64,000 nucleotides of DNA from Marivita lacus. Its GTDB lineage: Bacteria; Pseudomonadota; Alphaproteobacteria; Rhodobacterales; Rhodobacteraceae. The stretch is from assembly GCF_014637725.1 (NCBI RefSeq), contig NZ_BMFC01000003.1, positions 339,771 through 403,770 of the forward strand. Reading direction: 5' to 3'. Both the position numbers and the translations under genes were made by a program. Positions within the stretch are counted from its first letter, which is position 1. Each line of letters starts with the position of its first letter. The notes below the pieces were generated by a model. It saw only the letters and a list, made by a program, of their open reading frames with translations. It ran no database searches and had not been told where the DNA came from. Below, piece after piece: positions 8,312 through 17,557 of the stretch.

Positions 8312-8830
8312 ATGACCAAATCTAAAAAATCCGAATTCCGTCCGAACGATTATGTTGTCTACCCGGCACATGGCGTGGGCCAGATCGTGTCGATCGAAGA
8401 GCAGGAGATCGCCGGCATCACGCTCGAGCTGTTCGTGATCTCGTTCGAGAAAGACAAGATGACCCTGCGCGTTCCGACGCACAAGGCCACGGAAATCGGT
8501 ATGCGGTCGCTGAGTTCACCCGACGTGGTGAGCCAGGCGATGAAGACGCTGAAAGGCAAGGCCAAGGTCAAGAAGGCCATGTGGTCGCGCCGGGCGCAGG
8601 AATACGAACAGAAGATCAACTCGGGCGACCTGATCGCAATTGCCGAGGTGGTCCGTGACCTGCACCGCGCCGACGATCAGCGCGAACAGAGCTATTCCGA
8701 GCGTCAGCTTTATGAAGCAGCACTGGAGCGTCTGACACGCGAAGTCGCCGCCACCTCGGGTGGGGACGAACTGGCCGCAGCCAAGCAGATTGGCGATGTC
8801 CTGACATCGCGGACACCTGCCGCAGCCTGA
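8312..8830 (+). CDS. carD: CarD/CdnL family transcription regulator
   Basis: This 172-residue protein starts with the CarD_CdnL_TRCF RNA-polymerase interaction domain (FRPNDYVVYPAHGVGQIVSIEEQEI, residues about 8-32, abbreviated) and ends in a helical domain containing KAMWSRRAQEYEQKINSGD, the tryptophan-bearing segment that contacts promoter DNA at the upstream edge of the transcription bubble in CarD. In Rhodobacter the family is needed for expression from promoters with imperfect -10 regions, including rRNA promoters. An AAGGAAGG ribosome-binding site precedes the ATG. It is a single-gene unit closed by an intrinsic terminator. Confidence 0.95.
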   Translation: MTKSKKSEFRPNDYVVYPAHGVGQIVSIEEQEIAGITLELFVISFEKDKMTLRVPTHKATEIGMRSLSSPDVVSQAMKTLKGKAKVKKAMWSRRAQEYEQKINSGDLIAIAEVVRDLHRADDQREQSYSERQLYEAALERLTREVAATSGGDELAAAKQIGDVLTSRTPAAA

Positions 8831-8854
8831 TTTCGGCTTCGGATGAATTTCAAG

Positions 8855-8880
8855 GCGGTCCCGAAAGGGGCCGCTTTTTT
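8855..8880 (+). terminator. intrinsic terminator of carD
   Basis: GCGGTCCC, a GAAA tetraloop and GGGGCCGC form an eight-base-pair stem with one wobble, followed by six T residues. It begins 25 bases after the carD stop and lies just before the convergent antiporter gene. Confidence 0.9.
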
Positions 8881-8893
8881 CATGTCGTCTGTT

Positions 8894-10774
8894 TCACGCT
8901 GCGTCGTTGTTGGCGTTTTCCAGCGCACTGAGCAAGGACGCCTCCAGCTCTTTTTCCAACTCTTTGGCGCGCGCGATATAGGCGGCGTTCTGGGCCGACG
9001 GGATGTTCGGATCCCAGAGTTCCGCCAGTTCGCGCACTGTGTGGCGGTCATGCTGGTAGAACAGCGTTTCGGCGGCGTTCGCTTCGAATTCCGTCAGCCC
9101 GATATTCTCGAGAACATAGCGACCCGCGCGCAACGAGCTGTCGAACAACTCGCGCACGATGTCATTCGCGCCCGCCTGATAAAGCCGGTAGGTGTGCGTG
9201 CGGTCGCGGGACCGGGCGACGATGTGGATGTCGGGGCGCAGCCTGCGGGCATAGGTGACCAGTTGCTCCGCCGCCACTGGATCGTCAAGCGCCACCATGA
9301 GCACGCGCGCCGTGTCGATCCCCGCCGCATGCAGAAGGTCAGGGCGCAGCGGATCCCCGAAAAAGCCCTGGTAGCCGAATTGCCGCATCAGCTGGATGGT
9401 CTTGAGGTTGTTGTCGATCACAACTGTCTTTGCACCCACCGACTGAACAAGGCGGTTGACGATCTGGCCGAACCGCCCGATCCCCGCGATGATCACCGTG
9501 CCCTGTTGGTCGATCGCATCGTGCTCGATGGCGTTTTCCCCGTCCTTGAGGCGCCTGGACAGGATTTCGTAGAGAATGAACGCCAGCGGCGTGATGAGCA
9601 TTGACAGCGCCACGATCAGCAGCAGCCGATCCGCGAGGTAATCGGGCAGGATGGCCTGTTGCACCGAGAACGAGATCAGCACGAAGCCGAATTCCCCGGC
9701 TTGGGCCAAGCCCAGCGTGAACAGCCATTGGTCCCGTCCGCGCAACTTGAACGCGCGCCCGAGCCCGTAAAGGATCACCCATTTCAGGAACATGATCCCA
9801 AGCGCGAGGCCAAGAATGCCGAACGGCTCGGAAAAGAGCAGGCCAAAGTCGATGCCCGCGCCCACGGTGATGAAGAACAGCCCCAGCAACAGTCCCTTGA
9901 AGGGTTCGATATCGGATTCAAGCTCGTGCCGGAATTCGCTGTTGGCCAGCACGACCCCGGCGAGGAACGTCCCCAACGCGGGCGACAGACCCACGGCGGT
10001 CATCAAGAAGGCGATGCCGATCACGATCAGAAGGGCCAGCGCCGTGTACATCTCGCGCAGTCGGGCAGCGTGGATGTAGCGGAAGAGGGGGCGCGCGCCG
10101 TAGACACCTCCAAGGATGATCAGCGCCACCGCGCCAAGCGTCACAAGCGTAACGCCCCATCCCGGCAGGCCTTCGATCAGGGACATCCCGTGGCCATGCG
10201 CGTCGTCGACCTGCTCAAGCGTACCGCGATAGATGGACCCGTCCTCGTTGAGCGTCGGTTCTATGGGTACCGCAAGCAAGGGCAGCATCACCAGCATCGG
10301 GATCACCGCGATGTCCTGCGTCAGCAGCACCGAGAAGGTCGACCGCCCGCCGCTGGTCTGCATCAGTCCCTTCTCGCTCAGGGTTTGCAGCACGATGGCG
10401 GTGGACGAGAGCGAAAAGATCATCCCGATGGCAAGTGCGGTTTGCCAGACGAACCCGAGATAGATCGCGCCCGCCATCACGGCGAACATGGTGAGGATCA
10501 CTTGCATGCCTCCAAGGCCGATCAGCCGGTGGCGCATGTCCCAAAGCGCGCGCGGCTCAAGTTCGAGCCCGATCAGGAAGAGCATCATCACGACGCCGAA
10601 TTCCGCGAAATGCTGCAAGTCGGTTGTGTTGGCAACAAGGCCCAGACCCGGCCCGATTACGACACCGGCCAGCAGGTATCCCAGCACCGATCCCAGCCCG
10701 AGGCGCGCCGCGATGGGCACCGCGATCACCGCTGCAAGCAGGAAGACCGACGCGAGGAACAGGAATTCAGCCAT
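8894..10774 (-). CDS. KefB/KefC-type monovalent cation:proton antiporter
   Basis: This 626-residue membrane protein has about 12 hydrophobic segments in residues 1-400 (CPA2 antiporter domain, beginning FLFLASVFLLAAVIAV) and a cytoplasmic RCK/TrkA-N Rossmann domain from about residue 420, with the nucleotide loop GIGRFGQIVNRLV. This is the Kef-type glutathione-gated or NAD-sensitive potassium efflux architecture. A short acidic C-terminal tail follows the RCK domain. No KefF/KefG ancillary oxidoreductase gene is adjacent. The start at 10774 gives a normal N-terminal transmembrane helix. Ion specificity cannot be settled from sequence. Confidence 0.9.
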   Translation of the reverse strand: MAEFLFLASVFLLAAVIAVPIAARLGLGSVLGYLLAGVVIGPGLGLVANTTDLQHFAEFGVVMMLFLIGLELEPRALWDMRHRLIGLGGMQVILTMFAVMAGAIYLGFVWQTALAIGMIFSLSSTAIVLQTLSEKGLMQTSGGRSTFSVLLTQDIAVIPMLVMLPLLAVPIEPTLNEDGSIYRGTLEQVDDAHGHGMSLIEGLPGWGVTLVTLGAVALIILGGVYGARPLFRYIHAARLREMYTALALLIVIGIAFLMTAVGLSPALGTFLAGVVLANSEFRHELESDIEPFKGLLLGLFFITVGAGIDFGLLFSEPFGILGLALGIMFLKWVILYGLGRAFKLRGRDQWLFTLGLAQAGEFGFVLISFSVQQAILPDYLADRLLLIVALSMLITPLAFILYEILSRRLKDGENAIEHDAIDQQGTVIIAGIGRFGQIVNRLVQSVGAKTVVIDNNLKTIQLMRQFGYQGFFGDPLRPDLLHAAGIDTARVLMVALDDPVAAEQLVTYARRLRPDIHIVARSRDRTHTYRLYQAGANDIVRELFDSSLRAGRYVLENIGLTEFEANAAETLFYQHDRHTVRELAELWDPNIPSAQNAAYIARAKELEKELEASLLSALENANNDAA

Positions 10775-10908
10775 TTTGGGTTTGCCTTTCGAACTGTCCT
10801 ATCCTGTCGGTTCGGACATGGAAAAGACAACCGTGAGGATATCAGCTTGCCAGATCATGCGGCAATCACCCATCAAGTGCTCATTTCTTCAGCAGTCATG
10901 AAGGGACT

Positions 10909-13485
10909 TCACCCGTCCGGCATGTCCAGCACGACATTGCGACCATTCTTGGAATAGCGCAGCTCGCTGTCGCCGATGGCCGCCACGCGCCCGCCGTCCA
11001 ACGTGTCGCCCACCTTGACCTTCTGGTAGCGCCCGTTGCCCAGCCGTACGAGGGCGCGGCGGTTCGACGGTTTGCCATAGACCCCGATCAGGTTGATCCG
11101 GCGCAGGTTGAGCGCGTTGGTGACAGTCGCCTGCCGCGCCACGTTGGCGGTCGAGGGGATGCTGGGCTGCACGACGCGCGGTGCCACTGCGGCGGCAGCG
11201 ACCTGCCGGACCTCCGCGGGTTCTTCGGGCGGCGGTGCGCTCCGGGCTTGTTCGACGATCTGCGAAAAATTGCGCGGACGGGTGACAGGCGCGATGGATT
11301 GCGCGACGGCGTATTCCGTGGCGTCGGGTTGGGATTGCTCTTCGTCGGCCTTCAGCGTTTCGGGTCGTGCCAAGGGACGCAACGCCGCAAGCTCGACACG
11401 GGTGCGCCCTGCGAGTTGCGCGCGCTCATTGCCCTCGATCAGGCCTGTGGGCCGCACGCGGGGGCGGAAGCCTTCCAGCTCGGGCGAAACCGCGCTTTCG
11501 GCTGTGCCGTCTGCGGGGGCCTCGGGCAGGACCGCGTCTGGTGTCGGGCGGGTCGGGGGCACCACGGGGGGCAGACCGGCAAAGACACGCACGCCGTCCG
11601 GGTTGATCGTGCCCTCTGGCGCGGCAATCACCAGCCCGCGGTCGTCCAGCGTGAACCGTGTGCCCGGTGCCGCCGGGTTGGGCTGCGACAGGTAGGTCCT
11701 GTCATTGCGCAGCGCCTCTGCACCCGGCAGGGCGACCGCATCGAATTGCTGAATCCGACTGTCGATGGATGCGACATAGAGATCGTCAAGGCTGGTCAGC
11801 ATCGGTGTTTCGGGCAGTTCCGGAGACCGTTGCCAGATGCCTGTCGCCGCATAGCGCGCATCCGCCTCTTCCGGGGTGAGCGCAGTGGGCGGCGGCAGGA
11901 GGTCCGAAAGCCCGTCGACGGTGTCCGAGGGCGCTTCCATCACGTCCAGTGCAGCAAATTGAACGTCCGCGTCGTCTTCCTCGGGTGCGGTGACAGAGCC
12001 GTCCAATGGCAGGAGTTCCACGTCGGGCATTCGGGCGATGGAGGGCGTATCCGGGTCGCGGTCGAAAATGCGCGACAGACCTTCGTCCAGAAACACGCTG
12101 GCCCATGCCGCGACCGCCAGCAGGAAGATCAGCAGCGCGCTGGTCAGCATCAGGCCAAGGAACCGTGGCTTGCCACCGATCTGCGGTTCGGTGCGTGCGC
12201 CGAAGACGGTCATCCGGGCGCGTTCGTCCTGCACTGTCGCAGCGCTTGTTGGTGCGGGATCAGTCTGGCGACCGGCGCGCATTGCAGCGATGCGGGCCAC
12301 GGCGGCGCGGGCGGGTTCGGGATCGTGCCGTTTCGCCGGTGGGCTCTGGGGGGCGACGGGCTGTGGGGGAATCGGAGTGTTTTGTTCAGGCGTGCGCGAC
12401 TTGCGGCGGCTGAAGAAGCCGAAGCCCTTGCGCTCTTCGGGCGCTTCCGGCTGTTCGACCGGATCGACCTGCAGGACGGGGGCGGTCACGTCGCTGTCAC
12501 GGGTTGATTTGCGTGCGCCGCCCAATTTGAACCGGGTGGCTGCCGGGGGCTCCTGCACAGGTGTTTCCACCCGGGGCGCGGCAGGCACCTCTGCCGGAGC
12601 AGGGGCAGAACGCGACGCCCGGATCGAGGCAAAGGCCAGAGGCGCGGCGTCCTCGGGTGGTAGGGCCGTCAAGGTCGGTTGTAGGCGCGGGGGGGCTGCG
12701 GGATAACCCTGCTCCGAAAGGTCGGGCGCATCAGGATCATCGGCGGCAGGACCCACCTTATACGTCTTTTCCGCGTCATCCCCATCAAGATCGGCCGCAC
12801 CGGGGGCAAGCGCATCCTCCGCATCGGCCACGTACTCCGTGACCTTTTCATCCACGAAACTCTTGGTCTCATCGGAAGTGCCAAGGATCGACTCCTCGAG
12901 TGTCGGAGCCTTGATGTCCGCGATGCTGATCGGGGGCGGTGCTGCATCCTCGGGCGCGGCGACCACGCTCATCGGATGCGCGTCTTTCAACGGAGCCGAA
13001 CCGGTCCAGCTTGCGGCCGGGCCAAAGAACACCTCGCCGGTGAATTCCCCCTCGGGCGGCACCGCGACAAAACAGACCGGGTCGAAATGGTGGCTCTTGG
13101 CAAAGGCTTCGGCCTCGTCCAGCGTTTCATTGGCCACCGCCGCAATCTGGATGGAGCCGTCGGCATGCGACCAGTCAAAGCTCAGTTCATCGACCGTGTA
13201 GGGCGTGGCCCCGTCAAGTGCCAGCCGGATGTCCTGTTGCAGCGCATCGCCGGTCTGGCCGGAATCGGCAATCGACAGGTACTTGATCTGCTCGTTCGGG
13301 ATGATCAGCTTGACCTGTCCGCCGTTGGGCGACAGGCCGTCGGCATCTGATCTGAGATCGGCAAGGGCGCCGCGCAAATCGGCGGCATCTAGGGCCACAT
13401 CGCCAACCGGCGTCCAGCCACCCGGGACGCGACGCAGCAACGAAATGCCTTCGAAAGAAAGTGTCAGGGCAAAGTCTGGCTTCAT
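10909..13485 (-). CDS. membrane protein with GspL/PilM-like N-terminus and PilP/GspC-like C-terminus
   Basis: This 858-residue protein has three visible parts. Residues 1-150 include VKLIIPNEQIKYLSI and ALDGATPYTVDELSFDW, which resemble the cytoplasmic domain of type II secretion GspL or pilus PilM proteins. Residues about 150-435 are a Pro/Ala/Asp/Glu-rich linker. One transmembrane helix (FLGLMLTSALLIFLLAVAAW) lies near residues 440-462. After a second long disordered region, residues about 793-858 (RRINLIGVYGKPSNRRALV, then GRYQKVKVGDTLDGGRV) resemble the small beta domain of PilP or GspC. It is a lone gene with no pilus or secretion genes nearby. The similarity is by eye; Rhodobacteraceae relatives are, to my knowledge, mostly labelled hypothetical. 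Confidence 0.6.
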   Translation of the reverse strand: MKPDFALTLSFEGISLLRRVPGGWTPVGDVALDAADLRGALADLRSDADGLSPNGGQVKLIIPNEQIKYLSIADSGQTGDALQQDIRLALDGATPYTVDELSFDWSHADGSIQIAAVANETLDEAEAFAKSHHFDPVCFVAVPPEGEFTGEVFFGPAASWTGSAPLKDAHPMSVVAAPEDAAPPPISIADIKAPTLEESILGTSDETKSFVDEKVTEYVADAEDALAPGAADLDGDDAEKTYKVGPAADDPDAPDLSEQGYPAAPPRLQPTLTALPPEDAAPLAFASIRASRSAPAPAEVPAAPRVETPVQEPPAATRFKLGGARKSTRDSDVTAPVLQVDPVEQPEAPEERKGFGFFSRRKSRTPEQNTPIPPQPVAPQSPPAKRHDPEPARAAVARIAAMRAGRQTDPAPTSAATVQDERARMTVFGARTEPQIGGKPRFLGLMLTSALLIFLLAVAAWASVFLDEGLSRIFDRDPDTPSIARMPDVELLPLDGSVTAPEEDDADVQFAALDVMEAPSDTVDGLSDLLPPPTALTPEEADARYAATGIWQRSPELPETPMLTSLDDLYVASIDSRIQQFDAVALPGAEALRNDRTYLSQPNPAAPGTRFTLDDRGLVIAAPEGTINPDGVRVFAGLPPVVPPTRPTPDAVLPEAPADGTAESAVSPELEGFRPRVRPTGLIEGNERAQLAGRTRVELAALRPLARPETLKADEEQSQPDATEYAVAQSIAPVTRPRNFSQIVEQARSAPPPEEPAEVRQVAAAAVAPRVVQPSIPSTANVARQATVTNALNLRRINLIGVYGKPSNRRALVRLGNGRYQKVKVGDTLDGGRVAAIGDSELRYSKNGRNVVLDMPDG

Positions 13486-13652
13486 GACGGTGTTTTAGCA
13501 GCCCTTTCCTTGGGATGGGAGTCACTTGCGAGGCACTTGTGCGCATAAAACGCAGGACGGCAATCTTTCGCGCGGGGAAATTTCCAGTCTTGTCGGCAGA
13601 GCCCCGCGGGTGGATGGTTGTGGTGTGTTTGATGGAAGAATTAGAGGTCATC

Positions 13653-14351
13653 ATGTCAAAAGTCACCGGTTTCCTTGCAGCGCTTGTTCTTCTGATCGGA
13701 ATGTCGCCGGTCTGGGCTGAAACGCCCGGTCAGATCACGGTCACCGGCGAAGGCAGCGTCTTTGCCGTCCCGGACATGGCGACGGTCACGATGGGGGCCT
13801 CTGCCGAAGCTGAAACCGCCAAATCCGCGATGGAGCAGACCTCTGCCACCACGGCGGCGATTCTCGAACAATTGACCGCGTCAGGCGTTGCCGCGCGGGA
13901 TATCCAGACCTCGGACCTGACGCTGATGCCGGTCTGGTCGAACCGGGGATCACCGGACACCCGCCCGACCATCGACGGCTACCAGGCATCCAACCGCGTG
14001 ACGGTCCGGGTGCGAGACCTGGCGGCATTGGGCACCATCCTCGACGCGGTTCTGAGCGATGGCGCGAACCAGTTGGGCGGGTTGCAGTTCACGGTCGCCG
14101 ATCCCGCGCCCTTGCTCGACGAGGCGCGCATCAAGGCGGTCGCCGATGCGCAGGCAAAGGCCCAGCTTTATGCCACTGCCGCCGGTGTCGAACTCGGCGC
14201 GCTGCTCAGCCTGAGCGAGGCGGGGTCGCAGATGCCACGGCCCGAGATGTTCGGCATGGCGCGGATGGCGGATGCAGGTGTTCCCATGGCACAGGGCGAG
14301 ACCGAATTGCGGGCAAGTGTGACACTTGTATACCAGATCAAGATGCGGTGA
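13653..14351 (+). CDS. SIMPL-domain (DUF541) periplasmic protein
   Basis: The product is 232 residues with a signal peptide (MSKVTGFLAALVLLIGMSPVWA, cut after VWA) and one SIMPL domain: it begins QITVTGEGSVFAVPDMA, and has the ARDIQTSDLTLMPVWS and DGYQASNRVTVRVRDL blocks of this family. SIMPL proteins are envelope proteins of unsettled function; E. coli YggE is linked with reduced oxidative stress. The start at 13653 follows an AGAGG site and directly gives the signal peptide; the open frame extends upstream without a plausible start. Confidence 0.88.
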   Translation: MSKVTGFLAALVLLIGMSPVWAETPGQITVTGEGSVFAVPDMATVTMGASAEAETAKSAMEQTSATTAAILEQLTASGVAARDIQTSDLTLMPVWSNRGSPDTRPTIDGYQASNRVTVRVRDLAALGTILDAVLSDGANQLGGLQFTVADPAPLLDEARIKAVADAQAKAQLYATAAGVELGALLSLSEAGSQMPRPEMFGMARMADAGVPMAQGETELRASVTLVYQIKMR

Positions 14352-14427
14352 AATCTGGCCTATGGCTGTCATATGACCACCCCTGTAGTGTTGTAAAAAA
14401 GTAAGAGCAGTACGCCAAAGGATCGCC

Positions 14428-15432
14428 ATGGCACGCCGTCCGGCCCAACCTGAGACCGTCAACATCCTGATCGTCGGGCAAATGGGCCGTCTGGCCTATG
14501 AGGCGCTGCTTTTCGCGCTGTCATTGCGCCGGAGCACCAAGGATCCGCGGTTCAAGCTTCATGTCGCGGAACCGCAGCCCGGCCCCAAATGGAAGACCGA
14601 TCCAGCCATCCGTCCCGAACCCCTGCGCGAGATGCTCGCAGCGCAGGGCGCGACGATCCTGCCGTTTGAATCGCGGCATTTCGGCAGCGACTACCCTCAC
14701 GGCAACAAGATCGAAGCACTGTTCGCCCTGCCGAAGGGAGAACCCTTCGTGTTCTTCGACACCGACACGCTGGTGACCGGCGATCTGGGAGAGGTGCCGT
14801 TCGATTTTTCGAAACCCTCCGCGTCGATGCGGGTCGAGGGCACGTGGCCGCAGATCGAACTTTACGGTCCCGGCTATACCGAGATCTGGCAATCGCTCTA
14901 TGACCGGTTCGGGCTGGAGTTCCAAAGCTCGCTCGACCTTGATCAGCCGGACGAATACTGGCGCCGCTACCTCTATTTCAACGCGGGGTTTTTCTACTAT
15001 TCATGTCCGCATGTCTTTGGGCAGACCTTCCTCGACATGGCGCTGTCGATCTGGAAAGACCCGCCGCCCGCGCTTGTGTGCCAGCAGTTGATCCCCTGGC
15101 TGGACCAGATCGCCCTGCCTCTGGTCATCCATTCGTTGGGGGGCGGGCGCGATGCACTGTCGGAGGGGTATCTCGACGGGGACACGACGGTGCATTACCG
15201 CAACATGCCGCTGCTCTATGCCCGCGAAAGCGATGCCGTGGTCGATCTTCTCGAAGAGATCACGGCACCGAACCCGGTCAAGCGGCTTCTCAAGGACTAC
15301 GAGCCGTTCAAGCGGATGATCTATCAGAATCGCGGCCACAAGGTGCGCGAGATGTTTGACCGCGATCACCTGCCGAGCCGCGAACAGCCAATCCGTCAGA
15401 AGATCAAGAAAAACGGTTTCTGGATGGTCTGA
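14428..15432 (+). CDS. glycosyltransferase-like (GT-A, DxD) protein, unassigned
   Basis: This 334-residue protein opens with a Rossmann-like strand and helix (VNILIVGQMGRLAYEALLFALS) and has FVFFDTDTLVTGDLG near residue 110, a DxD-type nucleotide-sugar and metal motif like those of GT8 family glycosyltransferases. YLYFNAGFFYYSCP near residue 187 also fits the product-binding strand of such enzymes. No signal peptide or membrane helix is visible. I do not recognise a named family, and relatives in roseobacters are to my knowledge called hypothetical. It stands between the SIMPL gene and a secreted metalloprotease gene with no operon link. Confidence 0.5.
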   Translation: MARRPAQPETVNILIVGQMGRLAYEALLFALSLRRSTKDPRFKLHVAEPQPGPKWKTDPAIRPEPLREMLAAQGATILPFESRHFGSDYPHGNKIEALFALPKGEPFVFFDTDTLVTGDLGEVPFDFSKPSASMRVEGTWPQIELYGPGYTEIWQSLYDRFGLEFQSSLDLDQPDEYWRRYLYFNAGFFYYSCPHVFGQTFLDMALSIWKDPPPALVCQQLIPWLDQIALPLVIHSLGGGRDALSEGYLDGDTTVHYRNMPLLYARESDAVVDLLEEITAPNPVKRLLKDYEPFKRMIYQNRGHKVREMFDRDHLPSREQPIRQKIKKNGFWMV

Positions 15433-15593
15433 AGACGGTATGGGGAAACGAAGTATTTCGCAGATAACAGATTTACTTACGCCGACCTTGTCGTAACCTG
15501 CGCGCAAATTCGCCTCGCATTTCAGGCGATGCTTGTTCCCGTCCCGATGACCGGCATGGGCCTTATTGTCGTTTATTGGCTGTGGAGACCAAC

Positions 15594-17474
15594 ATGGCGT
15601 TTCTTTCTTCCATCATCATCGAGCCGACCAACGATCCGATTATTGACGTCCTGGTTGATGGCTATGTCTGGGACCTGACATCAAGCAGGACGATCACATG
15701 GGCGCTCGCCGATGGTCTCAACCCGGAGCATGTCTGGCTCGACCGCGATGCGGCCCTAATGACCTTCGGCGCAGCCCTTGCGTCGATTGAGCAATACATT
15801 GACGTGACCTTTGACTATCTCGGGGATTTCGCAAGTCCGATCCCTGCAGGGCTGGCCGGTGCGGATATCGTCTACACGCTGGACAACGCGGTCGTGGAAG
15901 ACGGCACTCTGGCCTATGCGTATTATCCGGGTCCCGAGCCCTTTACGGATTTTGAACAATACGCGACCGAAGGCGGCGACGTATTCATGAATTTCTCGGC
16001 CGAGATCATCGCGTCGTCGAGCTTTCAACCGGGATCAGACGGGTTCGTGACGGTCATTCACGAGATCGGGCATGCCCTGGGTCTCAAACACCCGTTCGAA
16101 GGCAGCCCCGGTCGTCCCACACTGGACGAGTTGGATCAATCGGTTTTCAGGGACATGGACTGGTTCTCGATCATGTCCTACTCGGACCAGTACGAGGATG
16201 AGCTGGAGCGCTGGGATCCGGCGACGCCGATGGTTCTGGACGTGTTGGGCCTGCAGTTCATGTACGGCGTCAACACCGCGACCAATGCGGGCGACACGAC
16301 GCTGCGGCTGGCCAGCGAGGATTATTACTACACGATCTGGGATGCCAGCGGGACCGACCGCGCGGACGCGTCCGACCAGTCACAAGGCTGGACGATTTTC
16401 CTGCCCGATTTTCAGCCAACCACGCTGGTCGAGACCTTGACAGGTTTCGCGCTGCCATCGGCACAATTTGCCGGAACGCTGGTCGATTCCGCCCCGACCG
16501 AGATGATCTGGCTCATGGGCGATATCGAGAACGCCACCGGATCGCAGTTCAACGACTGGATCAACGGCAACCGCTTTGACAACGACCTTGTGGGCGGTGG
16601 CGGCGATGACGAGCTTGAGGGCTACGGCGGCAACGACGTGATCGACGGAGGTGCGGGCACCGATCTGGCCTATTTCCTTGGCAGCAACACGTCGTTCACG
16701 CTGACCATCGGCGCGGACGGGATCACGATGCAGGATCGCCGTGCAGACGGGTCCGGCACGGACACGCTGCGCAATATCGAACTGATCGAGTTTTATGGTG
16801 AAACCGGCGCCGATCGTGATGTACTCGACCTGCGTCAATTCGGTGGTCCGGCAAACCTTTCGGGTGCCGATCTGGAAAGCTTTGTCGAGCTATACATCGC
16901 CTATTTCAACCGCGCTCCCGATGCGCAGGGTCTGAATTTCTGGGGCACGGCCTTTGCCAATGGCACGTCGCTGCAGGAGATGGCGTCGCTGTTCGTTGGT
17001 CAGCCCGAAACCCTTGCGACCTACGCTGAGGGGTTGTCCAACGAAGACTTCGCCACGGCAGTGTATGGTAACGTTCTGGGTCGTGTTGCTGACCAGGGTG
17101 GCTTCGACTTTTGGGTCAACGCGTTGAATTCTGGGGGTATCGGGCGGGATTTCTTCATCCTTGGCGTTCTTGAGGGGGCCAAGGCCGCGCCCGCGTCCGA
17201 TGCCACGCAGGAGTTCATCGACCAGCAGCTTGCGGATCGCGACTACCTCGCCACCAAGACCGATATCGGCGCGCTCTATGCCGTGCATCGCGGCATGTCG
17301 GACGTCAACAACGCGATCCAGGTCATGTCGCTGTTCGACGGATCGGCCGAAAGTGCTGCAAACGCGGTTGCGGCTGTGAACGACCTCTACGCAGCGGCGC
17401 TCGACCCTGAAACCGGCGCATTCCTGATGCCGCTGGTCGGGGTTCTGGACAATCCCTTCGACGCGATTGCATGA
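15594..17474 (+). CDS. secreted serralysin-like metalloprotease with RTX and DUF4214 domains
   Basis: This 626-residue protein has the metzincin zinc motif HEIGHALGLKH (His156, Glu157, His160, His166) and a Met-turn at SIMSY (Met194), as in serralysins. Around residues 333-360 are two or three glycine- and aspartate-rich RTX calcium-binding repeats. Residues about 418-540 hold two DUF4214 units (YIAYFNRAPDAQGLNFW and VYGNVLGRVADQGGFDFW). There is no N-terminal signal peptide, which fits type I secretion, though the end of the protein is not RTX. Start at 15594 is preceded by GGAG. A secretion system is not encoded in this window. It probably degrades proteins outside the cell or in a matrix. 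Confidence 0.85.
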   Translation: MAFLSSIIIEPTNDPIIDVLVDGYVWDLTSSRTITWALADGLNPEHVWLDRDAALMTFGAALASIEQYIDVTFDYLGDFASPIPAGLAGADIVYTLDNAVVEDGTLAYAYYPGPEPFTDFEQYATEGGDVFMNFSAEIIASSSFQPGSDGFVTVIHEIGHALGLKHPFEGSPGRPTLDELDQSVFRDMDWFSIMSYSDQYEDELERWDPATPMVLDVLGLQFMYGVNTATNAGDTTLRLASEDYYYTIWDASGTDRADASDQSQGWTIFLPDFQPTTLVETLTGFALPSAQFAGTLVDSAPTEMIWLMGDIENATGSQFNDWINGNRFDNDLVGGGGDDELEGYGGNDVIDGGAGTDLAYFLGSNTSFTLTIGADGITMQDRRADGSGTDTLRNIELIEFYGETGADRDVLDLRQFGGPANLSGADLESFVELYIAYFNRAPDAQGLNFWGTAFANGTSLQEMASLFVGQPETLATYAEGLSNEDFATAVYGNVLGRVADQGGFDFWVNALNSGGIGRDFFILGVLEGAKAAPASDATQEFIDQQLADRDYLATKTDIGALYAVHRGMSDVNNAIQVMSLFDGSAESAANAVAAVNDLYAAALDPETGAFLMPLVGVLDNPFDAIA

Positions 17475-17483
17475 TGGGCACCG

Positions 17484-17514
17484 GGCAGCGTTTGCCCAAG
17501 GGGCAGGCGCTGCC
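17484..17514 (+). terminator. stem-loop after the metalloprotease gene
   Basis: GGCAGCG pairs with CGCTGCC and, inside a TT/GG internal mismatch, TGCCC pairs with GGGCA around a three-base loop. It starts ten bases after the stop codon. No strong T run follows, so it may stabilise the 3' end or terminate with Rho rather than act alone. Confidence 0.5.
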
Positions 17515-17557
17515 GATTTGAGTCTGGCGCACGCCCGCACTGGTTGGGGAGCGACAG

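Noticed and set aside
9659..10957. Plus-strand frame of 432 codons antisense to the antiporter
   Set aside because: It lies wholly within the antiporter and its upstream gap, with His/Gln/Arg-rich, repeat-poor composition and no family features.
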